Shown: in pieces, positions 39,101 through 48,034 of the stretch
Layout of the letters: every line of letters starts with the position of its first letter
Position numbering within the stretch: position 1 is the stretch's first letter
Source of the DNA: Eremophila alpestris peregrina
Lineage: Eukaryota > Chordata > Aves > Passeriformes > Alaudidae
NCBI GenBank assembly: GCA_009792885.1
Contig: WMCF01000007.1
Coordinates: forward strand, 5,767,229-5,831,228
Reading direction: 5' to 3'
DNA: 64,000 nt
Notes under the pieces: model-generated
Seen by the model: only the letters and a program-made list of their open reading frames with translations
What the model was told of the DNA's origin: nothing
The model's database searches: none
Program-made: the position numbers and the translations under genes

Positions 39101-40938
39101 ATTGTTACTTTCAGAGGTGTTCAGTATCCTGCCAGCTCTGAGAACAGGACAGCTTGGTGAAGCATTCCAGTTGTGAAAGCTGACAGAACTTAACATGTTC
39201 TCCTAAGTCTAGAAAATCAATTTATAAATTAGGTAGTACAAAATAAAAGTATGAGATTTGGTGTAGGCAATAGATGCTATATTTTACTACTGTGTTATGT
39301 TGCTGTTTCTTATGTAGCAGAGGAGACACCAAAAACACACGTTGTGCAGATTAATCCCTGAATCATATACAACAGAAAGAGGGACAACAGAGAAAAATGC
39401 CACGTATTTTTTCTGTAAAATAATAATCCTTAAAATTTAGTGCACTATAAATCAACAAGAATGCTTCTACAATGCAAAAGTACCATATGCCACTAATTCT
39501 TCTCCAAAAACCAGAGGCATATTTAAATTACAATGTAGAACTAAATTGCCTTGGATGTTGCATCCAGCTGGAAGACAAAGTGAACCATCTCTATTTTCTG
39601 ACGTTTCAGAAAGTAGAATCTCACTCTGGCAAAGCCCTCCCTTGTTCAGCATCTAATAGGCAATGAGGGCTACATCAAATGATTCCTGGTACAGCAAGTT
39701 TTTGGCTGATCTCAGCGTGGACTCGGAAAGAGCATCAAACGTGGCAGAGCAAAAAAAAAAAGGCAAAAAAACAAACCTGCTGAAACTATACAATGACAGT
39801 GCTGAAACCACAGGTCCAATTAAGACAGCTGCCAAAACATTCCTCGGGAGGTTGGATAGTTTTCTAGAACCATTGGCACCCTTGTTAGCAAGATCAGTTC
39901 AATCTTCTTTTACAATCCAAAACAAAGCACATCCACACACAGTATAAGCCCATATTATGTGCACAATTCCCATAAATAAAAAATTAAGTGAACTGACTTG
40001 CAACAACTGAGAAATAATTATCTTTGTGGACAGGCTTCTCTTTACTTCTGGTTTGCCTAGTTTAGGCCTCATACACACTTTAGAACTACTGTGATCAAAA
40101 CCCCCATTTTAACTGCCTCAAACTTCTCTGAAAGAGGACCTTCTTGTGCTCTTCAAATACCAGCTGCTAGCATAGGCATTACTGAGCAGAATAATGTTTA
40201 AAGCAATCAAAAGACTCAAACACTTCAAATATCTAAAAAAACATGTCATCCATTTTAACCCCTCCAACAAACTTTTGTCTACGTATCACAAATATAAGAA
40301 ATGTCTACCTAACCTGTGTAATTTAAGAACCATAACATTTTGTTAGTACTGTTATTCTTTCTTTTTTTTTTTAATAGCTGCACCACTTAATGAACTCCAT
40401 CCTCATTGACTCTGACTTTAGTTAACTCTTCAGGGTAATAGCCTTGGAACTTTTTTTCCCAAAGCTTTCTGCCTAGTTGAAGGTTTTCTGTGCATGGTTA
40501 ATTGCTTCCTACATTGCTAGAAAAGCAACTTTATTAGCCTCTTTTTGTGACAGAAATTTTAAAATAATCTCCATAAACAAGTTCTTATAGCTTCAGAAAT
40601 TCTGAGGATTACACAATCCCAAGTCTAGCAGCAAGACATTGTTATGAAGGCTGCAATTAAATATGTGTTTGCAAATGCAAGGAATACACCAGATACTGTG
40701 GTTGCAAAATAATTCTACATTTTAGAAATTAAATACTTTACAGCAAAAGTTTCTGCTTCAGTGTTAGTTTCAGAACTGTGAAAATTATATTATTTATCAA
40801 GGGACTTAAAAACAGGTTCAAAAAAATAAACCGAGTCTAGAGTTGTTTGAATTACTTTTCTCTCAACACTCTCACATATTTAGACTTTTACATATAAGGC
40901 TTAGGAAAATTTGGCCCCAATTTACATAATTATAAGGA
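36101..40938. other. Unique sequence, one GC-richer patch, no gene seen
   Basis: A GC-richer patch at about 38110-38460 has overlapping short frames on the plus strand but no recognisable domain or splice-bounded frame. 39467-39950 carries overlapping frames on both strands; the 94-codon plus frame at 39663-39947 includes an A-rich Lys run and looks accidental. An A run lies at 37678-37693. No transposon is recognised. Confidence 0.5.
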
Positions 40939-41107
40939 CATCATAGATTATGCAGAGTTGGAAAGGACACACAAGATCAAGTCCAGCTTCTGGCCCTGCA
41001 CAGGACAGCCCCAAGAATCACACCCTATGCCTGAGCACACTGTCCAGACAGCTCTGGAACTCTGTCAGCCTTGGTGCTGCGATCACTTCCCTTGGGAGCC
41101 TGTTCCA

Positions 41108-41113
41108 GTGCCC
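41108..41113. repeat. Left target-site duplication GTGCCC
   Basis: The six bases GTGCCC directly precede the inserted LTR and recur directly after it at 41655-41660. They belong to the host CR1 wording 'tgttccagtgcccaacc', which is restored if the insert and one copy are mentally removed. Confidence 0.9.
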
Positions 41114-41654
41114 TACTGCAGCAGCCCTTCCTATTAGAGGGTAGAAATGAGCCAAGACACAGACTTCTTGTTAAACACAGCATAAAAATGGTCCTGGTTT
41201 ATTCCTCTTCACAGCTCAGCCATCCTGACTCCCAACTATTCACTGACTCTGGCTGCAGCAAGCTCCTACTGCAGGTTTCCCTTGCAGCCTCTGACTGCTG
41301 GTTATTTCCTGCTGAACTGTGACTACGTGGATTAGTTTGCAGACACTGACTGCAGGCTTCTACCCAGCTACACTGTGACCGCAAGTTCCAACAACAGGCT
41401 CTAACTGCAGACCCAGACTGACCTTACAGCAATGATTGTCTCCCCCCAGGAGCCTTCTTCTTCATGAGACTTCCCTTCACACCTCTCAAAGTTCCTCCTC
41501 CATGATGATCCTCCCCTTACCAGCCAACCCCCTCTTTTATCTCACTCATCTTTATTGGATACAGCTGTTACTCATCAGGGGCAAGACTGTATTGGGTAAA
41601 TAACACAGCTGTTACTTGTCAGGGGTGAGGTCACAGGTATTCCATTATCCTACA
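41114..41654 (-). mobile_element. Solo ERV LTR (ERVK-like), 541 bases
   Basis: On the minus strand the element begins TGTAGGATAATGG at 41654 and ends GCTGCAGTA at 41114. Its end is TA where CA is usual, consistent with one C-to-T change. A 6-base target duplication flanks it, the size usual for ERVK/betaretrovirus-type integration. Promoter-like parts run in order on the minus strand: CCAAT at 41558-41554, GATAAAAG at 41541-41534, and an AATAAA polyadenylation hexamer at 41203-41198. No internal retroviral genes are present, so it is a solo LTR left by recombination. The open frames at 41071-41322 and 41199-41384 are by-products. The family call rests on duplication length and remembered avian LTR starts. 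Confidence 0.88.
41545..41635 (-). promoter_or_regulatory. LTR U3 with two-copy upstream repeat, CCAAT and TATA
   Basis: Within the LTR a unit 'acagctgttactcatcaggg' (near 41561-41580) recurs as 'acagctgttacttgtcaggg' (near 41604-41623). Each unit is preceded by a 'tattgg' box, which is CCAAT on the minus strand. Duplicated U3 elements of this kind usually act as enhancer units in LTRs. The GATAAAAG box at 41534-41541 lies on the promoter-proximal side, as expected for minus-strand transcription. Confidence 0.65.
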
Positions 41655-41660
41655 GTGCCC
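41655..41660. repeat. Right target-site duplication GTGCCC
   Basis: Identical to 41108-41113 and immediately followed by the resumed CR1 sequence 'aaccaccctgtgggtg'. The pair fixes both ends of the LTR insertion to the base. Confidence 0.9.
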
Positions 41661-41855
41661 AACCACCCTGTGGGTGAAAAACCTTTTCCTAAACCTTCCT
41701 TTTCCTAAACCCCCCCAACTCAGCTTTGTACCGTTTCCTTGAGGCGCTGGTCACAAGAGTGAAGAGATTGCTACCTGCCTCTCTGCTTTCCCTTGGGAGC
41801 ATGTTGAAGCAATGACTGCAATGAGGTCTCCCCTCAGTCTTCTCTAGACTGGATA

Positions 41856-42365
41856 TTATAAAAGGAGAACAATTCCATATCTATCACGTCAACACATTGT
41901 AGATAGGACAGCTGAAACCTTTGTTTCTTTTACAACATGTTTGCACATATTTCTCTAGACATTGTGCTCTGAGACTCGATGCTCTACTTTTAGCTTGTTT
42001 GCTTGTAGTCTGCAACCTTCTGAAAGCCTCAGAGAGCAAACCATATCCTTGTGATTGCAGAAATAGTGTGGAATATTTTTTCCACCTCTCAAATCTGTCC
42101 CATTTTCTTCTGGTAGCAGGAATATGCGGGACAGAGTACAGCCTATGCTTTTCTCATGGCATCAAACCTGCCCTCCTGAAAGCCAGCTCTGTGCATAAAG
42201 AACATCTCTTTGCATCTGCTTTCTGTACAGGGAATCTTATGGACAAAATCTGTTTAGTTCATTCCTTTGGTTGATGTTTCCATCTTAATACTATTCATTC
42301 TGTTAGCTTCAAAGGTCTAATTGCAGGCCTGTGATCCAGACAGGAACCTGTTCCTTTCTGACTGA
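41856..42365. other. Sequence between two opposed CR1 tails, nothing recognised
   Basis: About 500 bases between a minus-strand CR1 (5' end at 41855) and a plus-strand CR1 tail. A 117-codon plus frame at 41921-42274 has a Leu/Val-rich stretch (about residues 18-35) and scattered Cys. It matches no family I know, and I treat it as chance. Confidence 0.5.
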
Positions 42366-42432
42366 GGTTGATGCCTGACCAAATAACCTCCAGAAGTCCC
42401 TTTCAATCTCAACCATTCTGTGATTCTCTGAT
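42366..42432 (+). mobile_element. CR1 3' terminal fragment, plus strand
   Basis: 'aacctccagaagtccctttc' then 'aatctcaaccattctg' and 'tgattctctgat' is the sense 3' end of an avian CR1, including the terminal ATTCTGTGATTCT-type octamer repeats. Only about 65 bases remain, so it is a very short 5'-truncated insertion. Confidence 0.88.
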
Positions 42433-43599
42433 AAGGGCTATATTTTGCAGCGCTGATTAAGATTATTCTGAATTATTATGTTAAAGTATTACCCCACAGA
42501 AAAACAGGATATTGTGCATGATATCAGGGTATTCAGCAAACACAGTGTATTTACATCCCCCTGGTGTCTGTCACAGCCATGCTGATACAAAAGTGCTTTT
42601 GCCATTTTAAGCTATGTTATGCAGGGTAGGTAGTGTTGCTATGACAGCTGAAAAGGTTCTCCTGTCAGCCTGTGCTGCATCTCTAGCAGGAGCTGTGCCA
42701 GAGTGGCTGTGCTAGAATTGGCCTTGTAATGTAGATGTGCTCTGAAATATCAATGGAACATGATGCCTGGAAACAGAAAAGCTCTGGAAGCTGCTACTAT
42801 TGTTAGCAGAAAAGGGATGTTCTGTGTTGTAAATAAAATTAATTTTTTTCCTAGAAAATGTGGAACTATGAAAATGTGGTTGCATGCTAAACGGATGAAG
42901 ACTTTTGAGAAACTGGGTATTGTATAATTCTATCCAGACATCATGGTTTGCTGCACACCAAGCTCATTTTAGAGGTTAATCTAATTTTAGAGGGCATGCA
43001 TGGAGGTATATACGCATTTAAGTGCTTACTGCTTTGAACTCCAAGGCAGAGGTATTTGCACTAGACACCCTTCTTCCAAAGTGCTTGAGAAGAATGAAAT
43101 ATTAATTTTTTTCTAATTGTCGACAGTGATTTGACATTTCCATCTATTTTACATCTCCAGATCTCTTTCAAAACTGGAAAGGAAATGCAAAATATATTTT
43201 CAAGTTGTGACAAAAAAACCAAAACAGAGTAAGGAAGGAACTGCACTTCATTATATTATGCCATAAGCATGGGGAAACCATGTCTGAAATGCTGTTCACT
43301 AAAAGGTTCAAAATATGATTAGTAAATTCCATATGCACTGATGCTGAAAATGCTGATAAAAAACAAACAAAAATTTGGTACCAGTACAAAACAAATTACA
43401 TAAAACCTTTACAGCTGCAATATAAAACATGCATAATGGAAAAATGGATTTGAAGTTACAGTACTTTTGAAGTTGAATACTCAGTCATATGAAAGTCCTG
43501 AAGTTTAGCAGATGTGTAGGTGCATTCCAAAGTCTTTGATTCTTTTACAAAAGAGGGAATCTAAAAGTTCCCATGGAGCTTACATAATGACAAGTAAAC
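42433..43599. other. Unique sequence, no gene seen
   Basis: About 1.2 kb with no CR1, LTR or convincing frame. Two overlapping minus-strand frames (43061-43246, 43168-43389) are Phe/Leu-rich and look random. This interval is where the 3' half of the adjacent large CR1 would be expected if it were complete, and it is absent. Confidence 0.6.
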
Positions 43600-43600
43600 A

Positions 43601-44790
43601 TTAAAATTTCTGAGACAAGATGGATGATGCAAAGAAGGCATTCAGTAACTCTACAGCCTCTGTTACCAGGGTCCCCTCTCCATTTAGTAATGGGCCCACA
43701 TTATCCGTAGATTTTCTTTTGTTATTGATGTGTTCAAAGGAGCCCTTCTCATTGTCCCTAGCATCCTTGGCCAGATACATTTCCAGATGGGCCTTGGCCT
43801 TCCTTGTCTCATTTCTACTTATTCTGACAATCTCTCTATATTCTTTCCAAGTGGCTGGACCCTGCTTCAGCCTCCTGTGTATTTCCTGCTTATGCTTGAG
43901 CAATGACAGAAGTTCCTTTGTTCATCCATGCAGACCTCTTGCCCTCTTTGCCTGATTACTTGCTTATTAGGATGCATTGTTTTTCACCTTGGGAAAAGTG
44001 ATCTTTGAATATCCACCAGCTCTCTGATCCTTCTTACCTGCAGGGCCCATTCCCACAGAACTCTTCCAAGAAGATCTCTGAGGAGGTTTACTTAGGTCTC
44101 CTGAATTCCATGGTTGCAGTCTTGCTGCCCTGCTTCCTCCTCATCTGATACTGAGCTACATAATTTCATGGTGACTACAGCCAATGTTGCCCTCATCCTT
44201 TGCATCTCCCACAAGGCCTTCCCTGTTTGTTATGAGGTCAAGCAGCACACCCTTCCTTGTGGGACTGTCCACTGTCTGGGTCAGGAAGTTGTCATCAACA
44301 CTTTCCAGGAACATCCTGGACTGTTTGTGGTTTGCAGATGTCAGGGAAGTTAAAGTCCTGCATACGAACCAGGGTCTGTGGCTGTGAGGCTGCCTCCAGC
44401 TGGCTGTAGAAGTTCTCATCTACTTCCTCATCTCCATCAGGCAACCTGTAGCAAACCCCCACAACTGTGTCACCTTCACTAGTCTGATCTGTTATCCTAA
44501 CTCAAGAGCTCATCATTCACTTCAAGACAGAGCTCAATACATTCCAAGAGTTGCCTCATGCAGAGGGCAACTCCACCACAGTTCTTTCCTAGTCTGTCTT
44601 CCCTGAACAGTGTGTTGTCTTTCATGACAACATTCCGTTCATGTGAGCTATCTCACCACGATTCTGTAATTGCAATGAGGTTGAAGCCCTGTGATTGCAC
44701 ACAGATCTACAGTTCATCCTGCTCGTTTCAAATAATGCATGCACTGGCATACGGGCACTTTATAGAAGTATTTGACAGTGTCAGTACCCT
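43601..44790 (-). pseudogene. CR1 ORF2 remnant: endonuclease plus linker
   Basis: CR1 ORF2 normally encodes an APE-type endonuclease and a reverse transcriptase that copy the element into chromosomal DNA. Here the endonuclease is readable in pieces. A start-like 'SIKCPYASACII' lies near 44740-44770, then 'GFNLIAITESW' with the catalytic Glu near 44650, 'CGGVALCMRQLLECIEL' near 44560-44520, and 'VDDNFLTQTVDSPTRKGV' and 'EGLVGDAKDEGNIGC' toward 44160. The carboxy-terminal catalytic motif, normally Ser-Asp-His, reads Ser-His-His near 44163. In-frame stops follow 'QDEL' and 'ESW'. The linker at 43903-43601 holds 'TWKEYREIVRISRNETRKAK' and 'NVGPLLNGEGTLVTEA', ending at 'LLNAFFAS' just before the reverse transcriptase would start. 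It is inactive. Confidence 0.88.
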
Positions 44791-44944
44791 AGGAAGGGTA
44801 TAAATACCCCATACTCCTGTTTTGTATTCATATTTTTGGCTGCTTGCATGTGCTGTTCTTAAGCCTCCTGTTGCTATTCGGGTTGCCACTAATCTTTGTC
44901 CTTCCTCCACCTTTCGTAGTGTAAAGCTCATTTTACCAAATTAG

Positions 44945-45919
44945 CCATTTTATTGACAAAAACACTTGTGCTCAATTTGGTGAGGTGGATCCCACCTCTT
45001 CCAAACACCTGTCAATCTCAGCAAACAGGGTTCTAAAGCTAAAAAAACAAACACTGTTAACAACACCAATTACATTCTCAGTGATTTACTTGGTAAATCC
45101 ATTTAATTCTTCTCTTTTCATTTACCGTAACTGGCAGTATTAAGGAGAAAACAACCTGGGCACCCAGATCCTTGACTGAGTTCCCCAGGGACCTGAAAAC
45201 AGTTTGATTGTTTTCAAGGTACCTTTGGTATCAGCAGTGCTCACAAGAAAGACCAGCAAGGAGTAATAGCTAGATGTGTTGGCAAGCCTTGCCAGTCTTT
45301 CCATGACATCTCGGATCCAAGCCCCTGGCAGGCAACAAACTTCTTTGGCCAACTGGTGAGGTCAGCAGATGGGTGTCTCTGTCTGCTGTGGTAGGGAGTC
45401 ACTCATTTCAATCTCTTCAGGCCTGATGACTCAGCTGCCTTACTTGAAGCTTTAACCACCTCATCTGTGGTTTGGAGGGCACTAAACTTGTTTGCTAATG
45501 TCAAATCTTCCTCCTTGTATGGAGAGTGAGCAGTTTCTAGTCTTCCTCTTTTTTGACATCTGATTCCCTATGAGATCAGGTGCAGAGGCCACCTGCATCT
45601 CTGATGCAGATGGGGTTGAGACTCCTGTGTCCATAAGATCTCTTTGAATATCCTGTCTAGTTCTTTCCCATACTCAGGAATACTGCTCAGCTTGCTTACT
45701 TCCTTCTGTAACTCCTTGACGGGGTGACATAGCTCCTTGAGAGGGACACTTTCTGCAGAGGAGGTAACTGTCAACCCTAACTTCCTGTACAGGCACCAGG
45801 CACTCTTTACAAACAGAGGCCTGCAGAGCTACCCCTGCAGTCAGAAGGTCTCTTTGGGTGAACAGAATTGCTGGTGCAGTAACTGAACCCTGCTGGGTAA
45901 TGAACTCCGTGGCACACAA
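44945..45919 (-). pseudogene. CR1 ORF1 remnant: Cys-rich, coiled-coil and esterase parts
   Basis: Avian CR1 ORF1 encodes a nucleic-acid-binding protein with a Cys-rich (zinc-type) region, a coiled coil and a GDSL/SGNH esterase-like domain. Here 'CKECLVPVQEVRVDSYLLC' followed by RKC (about 45815-45750) looks like the Cys-rich part. 'VKELQKEVSKLSSI' then 'YGKELDRIFKEIL' (about 45720-45620) is the coiled coil. 'EVCCLPGAWIRDVMERL', with 'YYSLLVFLVSTAD' after it (45350-45200), is the esterase core. 'GRGGIHLTK' near 44990-44965 is close to the end. The parts lie in different frames (45919, 45774 and 45352 frames differ), so at least two frameshifts break it. Confidence 0.78.
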
Positions 45920-45929
45920 TAATCATAAC

Positions 45930-46390
45930 ACTGGAAGTTCAGACTAAGGCTGTAAAGAAGCCAGCTCTTTTCCCTCCCTCAGCATTGACTGCTGCTCCTA
46001 TCTGCTGCTCTCTGACTCTGCTACTCTGTTGGCCTTCCAAAGGAGGGGAGCCCTTCCTGCACCCTTCCTGCTCATCCTTCCTTGGAAACTGCTGCACAAA
46101 TTGCAGCATTCATTCTAGTGCTCATCCCCACAGAATTAACAATGGGCACTGTTGCTGTCATCAGCTGACTGAAGCTTTCAGCCTCACCAAACTGACTGAA
46201 GATTTCAGTTTCAGCTCATTGAAATCTGCCACAGCAAACACCTATTGCCAGGTCAGCTGTGCTCGCAAGGGCTGCTCATTCCTGGTGGTTTCCTGGCAGG
46301 TTCCTGGTCAGTCTCTCAGCTTTTGCTCAGGCTTCCCTGCCACTGGAAACCCCCTGCAATGCTCTTTCTAATGCTCAGCCCCACAGATAT
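45930..46390 (-). repeat. CR1 5' leader with internal imperfect repeats
   Basis: Upstream of ORF1 the sequence is GC-richer and CT/AG-biased. Two imperfect blocks end alike: 'tctagtgctcatccccacag' (46115-46134) and 'tctaatgctcagccccacag' (46366-46385), a period near 250 bases. A smaller pair, 'ctgactgaagctttcag' (about 46165-46181) and 'ctgactgaagatttcag' (about 46192-46208), lies between. Tandem leader repeats are compatible with a CR1 promoter region, but this assignment rests mainly on position. Confidence 0.5.
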
Positions 46391-46769
46391 CATCATAGCC
46401 TTTCTTTACATCATATACAAAAATTATTCAATATAGCAAAATACCTTGCATCATAGCAAAGTTGTTGCAACCTATATGTGTTACCTTGTAAAGAATCTAC
46501 AGACTACAACAGCAAATGAATTCTTTTTTAAGCTTGTCCTTTAATTGGCTCTTCTATTATGTTTCTGCCTATTTTTGCTATAGTATGTTGTACATTCCTA
46601 AAGTAGGTGTGATGCAATTTGATGTGGCTGGGAACAGGGGGTGGTAGGCAGGTGGCATAATAACAGAGTGGAGACAACCAAGAGTGCCAAGATCTCAGGA
46701 GCCCATAGAGAAAGTAATTCAACCTGAAAAGCCACTGAGTTCCCTGTCTGGTAAAATGCCCATTTCTTT

Positions 46770-46807
46770 CAATCAATCAATTAATCAATCAATCAATCAA
46801 TCAATCA
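46770..46807. repeat. (AATC)n microsatellite
   Basis: About nine tetranucleotide units of AATC with one interruption (aatt). It ends at 'aatcacat'. Confidence 0.95.
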
Positions 46808-47992
46808 CATAATACATTTAAATGAAAGAATTATTTGAACTTTACTTTAAAAAATGTTTCCTATTTACATGTCAAATAAAAATAAATTATTTCACTCATT
46901 TCTCTATTACCACCTAATACACCACATTTCTAATGAGCATATGAAATTTGAATCCCAGACATTGCTGCTAAGTTCATTTTATTGGAGCCTGCTTCTGTAG
47001 CTGCAGAAGCCCATGAGAGAGACCACAGCCCAGAATATAGCTGTAAGGAGATGATAAGCTTTTCTAAAATTATTTATGACACTGCATTGGGTAAATTTTT
47101 GTTGCATGTATACCTAGTATTTAGTGCTTTGTAGCAGTGGTAAATACACATACACAGTTCAAAACAGAAGACTTTTCTATTCACTGTCCCAACCTAGAAT
47201 ATTTATCACTGTCTTTTTGAGTCTGCTTATAGTGCAGTTGACAGCATTTCTAAACTTATGATCTTATAGGTAAGGGAAAAATTAGGATAACTGATACCCT
47301 AACAGGCCCTGTCTAGGCACAAGGATGATATGGGGTTTTTTTCATTGATATCATGTTATGACTAGTAAAAGAAACATATAGTTAAAACTGTCCTCTAACC
47401 ATGGCAAATCCTTGCTGTTTTATGATCTAGTATAAGAGCAATTTAGTTTTAGTAGTCACTGCCAAAATTCCTGAAATCCTGTGTATTCTAACCGGTGATC
47501 TTTGTCCTCTGAGCCATTACTACCAGTCCATGGTCCACTTATATTAGGCAATGATTTCTTGCCTAAATTGGTCTATATAATAAACTGAAAAAGATTATCA
47601 GTTCAGTTAAGAAGCAAAACTCAAAGACAGGTGAAAACTACATGATATATACCATATATAGGCACTGGAAATGATAATGTGCTCTATGAGTTTATAGAGG
47701 ATTTAATGCTAAATCTGATTAAATGAAATATTTAAGTTTTTCATATAAGAAGAACAACTACAGGAACCCAGGGGAAGGAGAGAAAAGCACTAATAATGTC
47801 ATTATTTTCTGACATGCAAGACAAGTTGGAGAAACTATTAATTTTTTTTTTCCTCTTAGGCCAAAAGGCCTGTGATCAAGGTAATAGAAAACTTTGTTTC
47901 TCTTAGAAAGGTCTTTTATGCAGAGAGGTACAGAAGTCATGTAATTTCAAACAATAAGCTGCATTATACATGTAGGGAATATAAATTAGGCT

Positions 47993-48034
47993 AAACCCTT
48001 GCTAGAAAAAGAAAAACCCTTGCTGGAAAAAGAA
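47993..48034. repeat. Two-copy tandem duplication, 21 bases
   Basis: The unit 'aaacccttgctagaaaaaga' plus one A is repeated once with a single A-to-G difference at the twelfth base. This is a recent small tandem duplication. Confidence 0.93.

Larger units (their letters stand above)
40939..41855 (-). mobile_element. CR1 3' region, minus strand, split by a solo LTR
   Basis: From 40939 the plus strand reads the reverse complement of an avian CR1 3' end: 'catcatagattatgcagagt', then 'aggacagccccaagaatcac', 'tgcctgagcacactgtccag', 'gaactctgtcagccttggtg', 'cccttgggagcctgttccag'. After a 541-base LTR insertion the CR1 match resumes at 41655 with 'gtgcccaaccaccctgtggg', 'gaaaaaccttttcc', 'agagattgctacctgcct' and 'atgaggtctcccctcagtct', ending near 41855. 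The element is thus about 370 bases, 5'-truncated, with its 3' end at 40939. A small duplicated 'aaaccttccttttcctaaac' patch lies near 41690-41710. Confidence 0.92.
43600..46390 (-). mobile_element. Large CR1 copy with 5' side, ORF1 and endonuclease; RT lost
   Basis: A minus-strand CR1 non-LTR retrotransposon of about 2.8 kb. In transcription order it shows a GC-richer repeat-bearing leader (about 46390-45930), ORF1 remnants (45919-44945) and the ORF2 amino-terminal endonuclease (about 44790-44150). The linker before reverse transcriptase follows, ending at 43601. Frames shift between these parts and in-frame stops occur, so it cannot encode working proteins. The reverse transcriptase domain and the 3' untranslated tail are missing. 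LINE copies normally lose the 5' side, so losing the 3' side points to a later deletion, a rearrangement, or copying from an unusual template. The exact 5' boundary is uncertain by about 50 bases. Confidence 0.88.

Noticed and set aside
39663..39947. 94-codon plus frame with Lys-rich stretch
   Set aside because: The Lys run comes from an A-rich tract and the frame overlaps other short frames on both strands without domain or splice support.
41921..42274. 117-codon plus frame between two CR1 tails
   Set aside because: No domain, no homology recognised, no conserved start context; length is within what chance gives over 64 kb and six frames.
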